Part shown: one piece after another, positions 22,901 through 32,921 of the stretch
Position numbering within the stretch: position 1 is the stretch's first letter
Layout of the letters: every line of letters begins with the position of its first letter
NCBI RefSeq assembly: GCF_027172205.1
Contig: NC_070614.1
Location: 33,532,001 to 33,596,000, forward strand
Reading direction: 5' to 3'
DNA: 64,000 nucleotides
Origin: Podarcis raffonei
Lineage: Eukaryota; Chordata; Lepidosauria; Squamata; Lacertidae
Position numbers and translations under genes: made by a program
Notes under the pieces: model-generated
Told to the model about the DNA's origin: nothing
Database searches by the model: none
What the model saw: the letters and a program-made list of their open reading frames with translations, nothing else

Positions 22901-25900
22901 TTATTTATATTTATTTATTTTTTAATTTATATACCACTTATATTTTTAATAAAAATCTCAAAGCGATTTACAGCATATTAAATCAATAAATCAGTAAAAC
23001 AATAGCCGGGGAATGTTCCTCCGGCCTCATGAGGAGCCTCTTCAGTGGAGCTGGTGAGTCTGGACCTCACCCCCTAGGCCAAGTGAAAAGGGTCTTGCAG
23101 GGAGCAGCCTTCATGCCTCATAGCTGGGCAATGTTCCCCTGGCCTCATGAGGAGCCTCTTCAGTAGGTTTATTAGCAAATTCAAAAATGTTCTGTTTCAT
23201 TAATTTAATTTTCTACTTGATCTCTTGGTTAACTAACATCGAAAATTGTGCTTGCAGGAGTTTAATCGCTTGAGAAATATCTGTGTCCTTTGGTTTTACA
23301 ATTAATTCCTCCTTTTTCAATAAAACATCTAATATCTTTTTTTCATTTTCTCCATTTTCCTATTTTTGAAAGGCACTTTGCTGAATTATAAACCTCTCAT
23401 TACTACCTTGCTGGAATCCCACACTACACTTAAATTTGTTTCTTTATTTAGGTTGAGGTCAAAAAATTCTTGAAGGGAGTGTTGCCCCCTATTCACAGTT
23501 TGTTCACGTTGCAGTACAGCATCATTTAATCAACACCTAAATGAAGAACATTTTTCACCTGTTATTTTCATCAAAATGGCATTATGGTCAGATAATGTTT
23601 TAGGTTGAATTTGCACCCTTTTTACCATAGTCATTAAATCTTTTGAAGCCCATATAGTCTGTTCTGCTTGAGAAATTGTTTGCATTTGAAAAAGTAAATG
23701 GAAGTTCTAGTGGATGTTTAAGTCGCCAGAAGTCAATTAGGTCAAGATTGGACACCATATCGAAAATGCAGTTGGTAATTTCTCTTCTTTTGAGTTTTCC
23801 ATATAGTTCTATCTACATTCAGGGAAACAACAAAATTGAATTTTCTCATTATTATTATTTTATTATCACACAAATCAAACAAATTCTCTTAATTCCCCCC
23901 CCCCCAAAAAAAAGTCAGGTTTCTGTTCATTGGGGGCATAGATTCCCACTATGGAAATTGCTTCCCCATCTAGACTCACTTCAATCGCCATCATTTGCAC
24001 AGTTTTCTCCAAACTGCATGCTTTGCTTGCAAGGGCTTTTATGTCTGTTGATAATTCACTTACCACTTTGGTGTGGCTTTGAAGATCTTTCCGCACTTCC
24101 ATCATTACCTATACAAGGCAAATTTTTGGTTCTTCCTCTTGGAGAGAGCCCTTCCTTGCTTGGCCAGGTGTCTGTGTCAGATTCTTCTTTTGTGAGGCCA
24201 TTTTTATTTTAATTGCCCAACCAAAGGGAAAAAAAAACAAAATAAAGAGGTACAAAGGCTAACAGTAACATTTTGAGTTTTGCTATACATTTATATATAT
24301 ACTGTACTACAGCCTCACACACTTTGCCTCATTCACTTCACCCACCCACTCTCCCAATTTTAGTGCAACTTATACATAATAAAGATTTTCAGCTCTTAAT
24401 TTGCCCCACCTTGAATTTTTAGTCACATCCCCTCCATTAATTGCATGGCAAAAGAAAGCTACATGTCCTTCTCCTTGTATATACAGGTGCTGCCCCTTGC
24501 CAGGTGTAACAGCCACTGCCATCCAGGCTACAGCAGAAAAAAGAAGGAGTGGGAGCCATTTTGTTGCTATGATTGTGTTCCATGTCCTGATGGGATGGCT
24601 TCAAGCAAAATAGGTATACTACATAATTTAGTACAGCTCCCCATATTCGACTTAGCAGCAGTTTATTTCTCTAAAACAGGCGAATAATTATCACCATCAC
24701 CACCATCTCCTCATGGCAAATTACAGCATATAAGAGCATGGCTTAATAAAGCAACAACCCATTACTAAAAAATCAGTTACCTATTCAACCCTTTAAAGGG
24801 AATGTTGAGATCAGGTTTACTGATGCAATTGATCATAAGATTTGACAAATTGAATATATTCCATACACAACACACTTCTTTATCATTATTGTCATAACTT
24901 CTGTGTGGGGAAAAAATAGTATATCCATACTGTAACTGATTTCCAATTTAAGTATGGCAGCATTTTAAACAGTACCCTAGATCTGAAACATTTAGTATAT
25001 ATTGATATGCGTGCCAAATTATCTGAGAGAGGAGAAGTTCTGGGCTGCAGTACATAAGTGTCTTTTCTTCCAATAAGATCATTGGAGGGTTATGGCATTT
25101 TCTAATTTTCTCGGGGCAGTCATAACCCCAAAATGCTGTATAGTTGAGTCCACTTTTATCAAAATTTCACAATCTATCACTGTTTCCAATGTAATGCTAA
25201 CAGAACACCAGCAATTAGAGAGAAACGATCACTTCCTTTTTCTACAGGATATTTCTCAGGACTCCATGAATTTATATTATATGTATTTAATATTCCAGAC
25301 ATGGACAAGTGCTTCAAATGCCCAGAAAACCAATATCCAAGTAAGGACCGAGATCAATGCATTCCCAAGACCCTGAACTTCCTCTCTTTCTCAGAGCCCT
25401 TGGGGTTCACTTTAGCTTTCTTGTCTCTGTTTTATTCTCTGATCACAGCTTTGGTGTTGGCAATATTCACTAAGCACTGGAACACACCGATTGTCAAAGC
25501 CAACAATCGGGACGTCACCTTCTCTCTGATCATCTCTCTATTCCTCTGCTTCCTCTCTTCCTTGCTGTTCATTGGGCAGCCTCACACAGTGACCTGCTAT
25601 TTACGACAAACTGCTTTTGGTATCATCTTTTCTGTGGCTGTTTCATGCGTATTGGCCAAAACCATCACTGTGGTTCTGGCTTTCAAGGCCACCAAGCCAG
25701 GATCCCAGATGAAGAAATGGGTGGGGAAAAGATTGTCCAGTTCCATTCTTCTTGGTTGTTCCTTTACCCAAGCCAGTATTTGTACCATGTGGCTATGTAC
25801 TGCTCCTCCATTCCCAGATTTTGACATGTACTCTCTGACTGAAGAAGTTGTAATGGAATGCAATGAAGGCTCTGTTAGTATGTTTTATTGTGTCCTGGGT

Positions 25901-26200
25901 TACCTGGGATTCTTGGCCATTGTCAGCTTCAGTGTGGCTTTCCAGGCCAGAAAGCTGCCAGACAGTTTCAATGAAGCAAAGTTCATCACTTTCAGCATGT
26001 TGGTGTTTTGCAGTGTTTGGTTATCCTTTGTGCCCTCCTACTTGAGCACAAAGGGGAAGCACATGGTGGCTGTGGAGGTCTTCTCCATTGTGGCCTCTAG
26101 TGCTGGGTTACTGGCTCGTATTTTCTTCCCCAAATGCTACATAATTATCCTGAAACCTGAATTAAACAGGAAAGAACAGCTTATTAGGAGAAACTACTAA
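18102..26200 (+). CDS. Vomeronasal type-2 receptor g3 (class III), intact
   Basis: Six exons: 18102-18325, 19050-19341, 20109-20975, 22002-22229, 24487-24613, 25299-26200. They join in phase to 879 residues. Signal peptide '[16 protein letters not shown]' about 1-19, ligand-binding domain about 25-535, cysteine-rich domain about 538-598 ('[20 protein letters not shown]', then '[20 protein letters not shown]'), 7TM about 608-855, ending 'LIRRNY'. All donors are GT and acceptors AG; exon 3 ends CAA rather than CAG before the donor. A polyadenylation signal 'aataaa' lies at 26314-26319, 114 bp past the stop. Introns hold a microsatellite, a short retroposon, an L1 relic and a GC-rich insert. The only complete class III gene in the window. 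Confidence 0.95.
19655..19727 (-). mobile_element. Very short retroposon fragment with 12-bp target duplication
   Basis: A 73-bp insert with 'agtagcaccttagagaccaa' and 'ataagctttcgtatgc', wording common in squamate interspersed repeats. It is flanked by 'attcattggaag' at 19643-19654 and 19728-19739. The T-rich end on the minus strand suggests a reverse-transcribed, 5'-truncated copy. The family name is not known to me. Confidence 0.65.
19945..20006. repeat. (TTTC)n-(TC)n microsatellite in g3 intron 2
   Basis: About 40 bp of CTTT units followed by CT units, about 100 bp before the exon-3 acceptor at 20108. Confidence 0.95.
20976..22001. other. Intron 3 of g3, nothing recognised
   Basis: About 1 kb, AT-rich, with a short GCT run near 21640. 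No exon or repeat family was recognised; the open frames on either strand have no visible relatives in the array. Confidence 0.5.
22290..22600. repeat. GC-rich insert in g3 intron 4, unclassified
   Basis: Sharp change to GC-rich sequence ('gtgccacgcccccgggatg', 'ccccagcagtgtgatcccgg') inside an AT-rich intron. Overlapping open frames on both strands look like composition effects. Probably an old interspersed repeat. No terminal repeats were found by eye. Confidence 0.4.
23005..23165. repeat. Partial tandem duplication, period 118 bp
   Basis: A segment of about 42 bp containing 'ggcctcatgaggagcctctt' occurs at 23005-23047 and again at 23123-23165. It sits at the 3' boundary of the L1 relic. 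Confidence 0.7.
23165..24215 (-). mobile_element. L1-type LINE relic, internally deleted, in g3 intron 4
   Basis: Read on the minus strand from 24215: an ORF1 start ('[17 protein letters not shown]'), a stretch of ORF1 coiled coil ('[19 protein letters not shown]'), then directly the ORF2 endonuclease wording '[18 protein letters not shown]', and later pieces resembling ORF2 ('[13 protein letters not shown]', '[16 protein letters not shown]'). Most of ORF1, the ORF2 middle and the RT are missing, and stops and frame changes are frequent. Old and inactive. Confidence 0.8.
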
Positions 26201-27680
26201 GCATCTATGGATTTGTTGAATGTGTAATTTTAAGTAATGAAGTTTATGAGAAGAAAGCAAAACATATAGAAATACCCATTTATATTTCCCTGGTACTGTA
26301 TTCTTTTTCTCACAATAAATGTATCCCACATTCTATTGTACATTTGAGTTTGTTGAAATACTATCTGTCATTGAATATTGCACTTAAAACTGGAAGTAGG
26401 AAAAGGGTTATGTAAGAAACAGTATTGGGGTAATGGTGATACACATGCTTGGGATATTTGTGGATAAATTATTTTACACTTCATAAATCATAGGACAAAT
26501 AAGAATAGCCAAGAAAAAGGTGAAGAAATGGGCGGAATGGCTGACGCGGCTGTATCTTAAACAGCAAACCACACCCCCACCAAGCCGCCCGGTTGGGTGC
26601 TTACCTGTGGGCGTGGTGTGCCAGCCAGGTGAGTGGGGCAGGAGCATAATGCCCCCTGTGTGACTCAGAAATCACGTCCCGCCCACAACACCTCCCCTCC
26701 GGGAGGAGAGGCCTTGTGTAGCAATATATTTTCTTTCCAATAGAGATTGTGCTGCAAGATAATGTCTTCCATCATAGCCAAGGGAAGCAACTGCCATACA
26801 ATTTTTCTGGCACAGCAATGGTACTCCAAGGCACAGAGGAAATCCATTCAGTACAATGGCAGAACACCTGCTTGCCTGAGTGCAAATACAAAATACAAAT
26901 GTACACATCATCTGCCTTCAAAGGTTTTTCCTTATTGGCAGAGCCAGTATGAGTCCAGCAACTAACATTGGTGTCCAAGAAGATATGAACCTTTCCTCAG
27001 TAGTTAAGAATTTTAATTTTCAAGTTAGAGCATAATGGAAATTAATAGAAAATCAGTATTGTCCCAAATAATATTCATAACATTCTACACTTAGTCAAGA
27101 CAATCCTCAGTATTCTAAGGCAAGACCCAGAAGGAACCAAACCACACAGTGTTTTCACTGGATGCCTCCCTGGTGCCCCTTTACCCCATTGCACAAACAA
27201 AATGCACTCCACACAGGGAACTTCCTAATGTCACAGACAGTCCAGCAACCATGGCCTGTATGTATGGACTAAATGACCTCTCCACACAAGTCGGAAATGC
27301 CAAATGCCCAGAGACAAGCAGCATGCATAACATGCAGGATGGTGTTTGGGTTCATTATTGCGTGTGTCTGCTCCCTATACACACACTGGTAGTGGCAAAT
27401 GTGTGGGCACACACCTATTACATTATGTCTGCTTTTTGCCCTTTGCTTGCCCTCATGTATCAGTAGTTATTTCAGAACAAATTTACAATATAACACACAC
27501 ACATCAAGATATGGACAGGATGTGTCTATATCAGGGTTAATGTTGTGGAGAATATGAATATATCATCTCTGACTCCATCATATGACTTTACTCTTTTTCT
27601 TACTAGTGTACATATCACATTTCCCCCACTAACTTACAGTAAGCTCTAATTGACAGGTTTTGTTTTGCTGGAAGTGGTAT

Positions 27681-27757
27681 CATTCCTAGTACAACACTCT
27701 GGAGACATTGATTTAAACCATGTGATTATCTCAGATTATTATGATTCATCTTCAGTC
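27681..27757 (+). promoter_or_regulatory. Conserved upstream block of g4 (candidate V2R promoter element)
   Basis: 220-300 bp before the ATG. It reads 'cattcctagtacaacactct', then 'tgtgattatctcagatta' and 'ttatgattcatcttc'. Aligns with the class II and III blocks. Confidence 0.5.
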
Positions 27758-27786
27758 TTGCAAAAAGCTTACATAGTGTGGAACCG

Positions 27787-27797
27787 TATATAAAATA
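27787..27797 (+). promoter_or_regulatory. TATA-like site upstream of g4
   Basis: 'tatataaaata' lies about 30 bp after the conserved block and 181 bp before the ATG. g7 has 'tatataaaac' at about 45638-45647. Spacing would fit a start site inside the conserved 5' UTR, but no transcript evidence is available. Confidence 0.35.
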
Positions 27798-27977
27798 GAC
27801 CATGTTTGCTGAGAACTGGAATAGGGAGGTTTCGAGAGGAATAACTATACCAAACTAAGACTGCCAATTTCAATTTATGAAAAGAATATGGATGCAATGA
27901 AGGAAGCATTTTTTAAAGGAGATGCTGGTAGGCAGAAAACTGAATTCTAGGTCAAGATTTGCCAAGTGGTGACAGCA

Positions 27978-30900
27978 ATGTTTTTGTGGTTCCTCTTCCT
28001 TTTTCTGTGGTTACAACTACCTTCAGCTGAGGGAAAGCAAGAAACTGTTTGTGCTGTGACTGATCCTTTCCAGTTCCCATTTGAGTATAATCAGAAAGGT
28101 GACCAAATCATCGGAGAGATAACATCTCAGCTTGGCTTTGTATTTGATGAGTTATCTTTCAGTGAGCACCCTAAAACCAAGTCGGTTTATGAACTTCTGT
28201 AAGTAATTCCTCCCCTCCATTGTATGGTCTAGTTCAAATAATATCTCATAAAACGGCACATTCAGAAATGAGTATGTACCTTTAAAAGCATATTTTTGCA
28301 ATTGTTTCAATGTGATATTCTTAATTGTTATCATTTTACCCTTTGTCCAGTGGGTGTATGCTGATGCACACAGGCTACATGCAGGAGGTGGCTATGTTCC
28401 TCATGCAGTAGCACACAATGGGAAATGTGATGTGCTTCCCTCTTGAGCAACCCATGACCCATATTTTGGACACCATGAGGACTGAGCACTGGGATTGTTC
28501 CACAATCAACAAAGGGAAAATAGATAGATATTGATGCAGACAATACCTGGCTCATGAATGAAACAACCAGGTCCTTGGGCTCATGCCACCTCCTGGCAAT
28601 TCATGTGACTACACTCTTTTTTAGGGGAAGACCTACACTCATAATTCACAAAATGAATTAATTTACAAGTATGCCTTGTGACATTTTAGAACAATATATG
28701 TAATATTATTCTAATAGCGCTAACCAGGTCAGTGTAGATCCAGCCACAGGCTCACAGACCAGCCTTGCACCTCAGCAGGATTCATTGTTCCCCTCTTTGC
28801 CTCATCTGTTTTATGTTCTCCCTCACAATCCTCACAGACATAAACTTACTAAGAGATTGGATATCTGTCTTACATATGCTGTAAACCTTTATTTAGGGCT
28901 ATCTCAAAGAAATATCAGCATATACTGTCCTTGGTATTTGCTGTGAAGGAGATAAATGAGAATGCAAAGATCCTCCCAAATGTCACCCTGGGCTTTCACA
29001 TCTATGACAGCTATACAAATGCAAGGATGACTCACCAGAACACCTTGAAGCTTCTGTCCACCACAGAAAGGATTTTCCCCAACTTCAAATGCAACAAGAA
29101 AAAGAATCTGATAGCTGTTATTGGAGGACTTGACTCCAACATTTCCCTTCACATGGCTATTCTCTTAGGCATCTACAAGATCCCACAGGTAGACTGAGTG
29201 TGTAGTTCATGAAGCGTTTATGACTAAAATACTGATAATCATTCCATACCCTCGGAATATTGTTTCTTTTTTATTCTCTGTCTGAGAGGGGCATAGTAAG
29301 GTAAAGGTACCCCTGCCCGTACGGGCCAGTCGTGTCCGACTCTAGGGTTGTGCACTCATCTCACTTAAGAGGCCGGGAGCCAGCGCTGTCCGCAGACACT
29401 TCCAGGTCATGTGGCCAGCGTGACGAAGCTGCTCTGGCGAGCCAGCACCAGCGCAGCACACGGAAACGCCGTTTACCTTCCCGCTATAAAGCGGGACCTA
29501 TTTATCTACTTGCACTTAGGGGTGCTTTCGAACTGCTAGGTGGGCAGGAGCTGGGACCGAAAGATGGGAGCTCACCCCGCCGCGGGGATTCGAACCGCCG
29601 ACCATATGATCGGCAAGTCCTAGGCACTGAGGTTTTACCCACAGCGCCACCCGCATCCCTGAGAGGGGCATAGAGAAGTATAAAACTAACAGTGAAACAA
29701 TAGGCTTTACAAATTTTCAAAAAGCTATCCATGTTGGTGAGAATAATTTACTTTTAACCATTCTCTGCATGATATGCATATAGGACAAGGCACTATGCAT
29801 TGCTTTATATTGAGGTCAGCATGATGTTTGTAAATGTTTTGTTCCTCTTTATGATCTGCAAAGCTGATGCAAGAGTATGCGTAAATCTCCATGTGGATAA
29901 TGCATAGCTTTATGTTGTTTAGGTACCACCTCAGTTGCAGTTGGACTATGAAGGGAGTGTGAGAGCAGGGGCGTCTTAGCAATAGAGGCTAGTGGCATGG
30001 GGCACCATGGTGCCAAGTTCTGGAGGGCACCAGGGAGGCGGCGGAGACTGGACACGGCACCTCCCGGCATCAGCTCGCTGCCCTAGTCTGCCTCTGCCAT
30101 GCCACGCCGTGCCCGGAGCCTCCTCCCTGCCTAAGGAGCCGCCCTCCAGCTCTGCCAGCAGTGCCGCCCTCGCCCACCTCCGCCATGCCATGCCGCGCCG
30201 CACTAGGAGCCTCTGTCCTGCCCGGAGCCCCCGTCCCGCCGGTGGAGCTACCCTCCAGCTGATGCCCACCCACCCGGAGGGAAACGTGGGGGTGGGGGGC
30301 ACCGGAGGGATCCTTGCACCATGGCACCAGATAAGCTTAAGACGGCCCTGTGTGAGAGGTTCTCTTCAGTAACTTTCCTGTACCACACAGGATATAAAGA
30401 TTGCGCATAGCACCAATTTGGGCTTGTTATCTATGATTGTCAAGCATCTGGGCACATAGATGTTCTTAAACCCTGAGATTGGTAATCACAGGCATCTCAG
30501 AAGTCAAATTAAAGATACAGTGGTACCTTCGGTTACAAACACGTTGGGTTACAAACACTTCGGGTTACAAATTCCGCTAGCCCGGAATTAGTACCTCAGG
30601 TTACAAACTTTGCCCCAGGATGAGAACGGAAATCGTGCGCTGGCAGTGCAGCAGCAGTGGGAGGCCCCATTAGCAAAAGCATGCCTCAGATTAAGAATGT
30701 TTTCGGGTTAAGAACGGACCTCTAGAACAAATTAAGTTTATAACGTGAGGTACCATTGTATGGGCAGGCAGAAGGTCAAAGCAGAGTCAAAATAAAACCA
30801 GAGCACTGTTTTCATGGTCTACTCACCAATAAGCAGCTTCATAGAAAGTCCAATCTTGATCTCTGCTGTTGAGAGGGAATCTGTATCCCTGGTGCTGAAA

Positions 30901-32874
30901 AGGGAACAAGGCTACAAGAGTAGCTCAAGAGCAGGATGGGGAAAAAAATAACCTACAAACAAGGTGGGTTATCCAAAAATTCCTACTTGACCACAAAGCA
31001 GCCAATAAACAAAACAGAGATGGGGAGGGAGGTCGGGTGGTGCTGACAGAAGAATACCCATTAGCTAGGGCAGCCAGCCCCACCCGCAAGCATGCATGTG
31101 ATACAGGAGTATCGTGCATGCTTCCTCTTTAGGTCTTAACAGACTACAAAAATGTCCCCCTGTCTGTTAGCAAGTTGGACAGGGCAGCGGACCATGCCCT
31201 CTAGTGTAAGATCACCCTACCCCATCTGTAACAAGTTGACTGCTCCAATCTGCAAAACTGGCACTGTTGTAGGTGTCATACCTGTTTCACATTTGTAAGC
31301 ACTTGATCGTTTTGTATGATAGCAACTACACATTAGAACTTCTTTCCTACTGATATCAGGCAGGCACTTTCACTTTTCAATACCTGCTAAAATATTTTTC
31401 CTTAGACACACCTGCCCAGATATTTAGAATGTTGGTGCATGTTTTCATCTGTTTTTAGTTTATGGTGGTTTAATTTGCTGATGTTAATTCATTTTGTCAA
31501 TACTTTTATTGTGTTATCTTTCTTATAAACCACTTTGAATATTTGTGTTTACAATCATGTGATGTATAACTTTTATAAAAACAACAACTAATTTTTGAAT
31601 ATTAAGTGGTATATTTTGAATAAAATATAAAAATAAAAACCATTTGGAATTAATTCTGAACTGCTGTTTTCCCCTACTCTCAGATTGCCAGTTGTGTATT
31701 AGCTCCAGTGATGAGACTTGGACCCCAGTTCCCTTCTTTCTACCGGATGGTCCCCAATGAAGCATATCAATATAAAGGGATTGTCTACCTACTTCTGCAT
31801 TTCCACTGGATTTGGGTAGGGATTGTTGCATCAGGTGATGACAATGGGGAAATTTTTGTGCAAACCTTGATGCCAATGCTTTCCCAACATGGTATCTGTA
31901 CAGCCTTCACTGAAAAAATATTTGCCATATCTCAAACTGCAGAGAACTTGGGTTCATTAGGGCTATTCCGGGCTAAGTCATTTTCTATGACCATCTCAAA
32001 AATCAAAGTATTGGTTGTATGTGCAGAACCACAGACCACGACAGCTTTAATATGGATGATATATTTCTTTTCATTATTAGAAGGTGCCACTGAAAAGTCT
32101 ATGGGTAAAGTGTGGATTATGACCGCCCACTGGGATTTCTCATTAGAAACTATGCACAGGGCTTCAGATATCCAAGTCTTTGATGGTGCCTTGTCTTTTG
32201 TAATATACTCCAAGGAAGTTCTGGGGTTTGCACAATTCCTGCAGAACCTACATCCTGATTCCGACAAAGGAGATGGTTTTATTAGAATCTTCTGGCAACA
32301 GGCATTCAACTGCTTATTTCCTGATTCTAATGAGCAAAGGGAAGAGGCTGATTCTTGTTCTGGACAAGAGAATCTCAAGAGCCTCCCTGGAACTTTGTTT
32401 GAAATGAGCATGACAGGCCAAAGTTACAGCATCTATAATGCAGCCCAGGCCATAGCATATACCTTACACAGGTTAAATCTATTCAGGATAAAACATGGAA
32501 CAATGGTCAATGGAAGACTAGATCCTCAAAATTTGCAACCTTGGCAGGTGAGATTGGACATTTCAAAGCCACCTTTTTGTCATGACTTTTCTGATATTTA
32601 CAGAGTGCTTCAATAGAACAAAATTGCATAGACCATCCAACTTTCCTAAAGTTATCCTCCTTTTGTTAGCACACACATAAAAGTCTTATCCTGTTACCAT
32701 GCCTTGGCACACTGGCTTGTACACAGTCTTGCGCACTGATTATAAGGGAAATTAGCAATAATGTTTAGGGAAGCTTTTAATGTTTGATGCATTACAGTCT
32801 TTTAATCTTTTTTTTGGAAGCCGCCCAGAGTGGCTGGGGGAAGGCCAGCCAGATGGGCGGGGTATAAATAATAA

Positions 32875-32921
<47 letters not shown>

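Larger units (their letters stand above)
26201..27977. other. Intergenic spacer between g3 and g4
   Basis: Contains a GC-rich unclassified insert (about 26525-26712) with 'ccgcccggttgggtgcttac', and the upstream block (27681-27757) and TATA-like site of g4. The part from about 27280 on reappears at 45110 directly after the broken psi-g6. No V2R exon lies here. Confidence 0.55.

Noticed and set aside
29332-29673. 113-codon + strand open frame
   Set aside because: Lies wholly within a Sauria SINE on the opposite strand.
29992-30372. Alanine/proline-rich open frames on both strands
   Set aside because: They fall inside the GC-rich hAT MITE and have no homologous counterpart in g7 intron 2.
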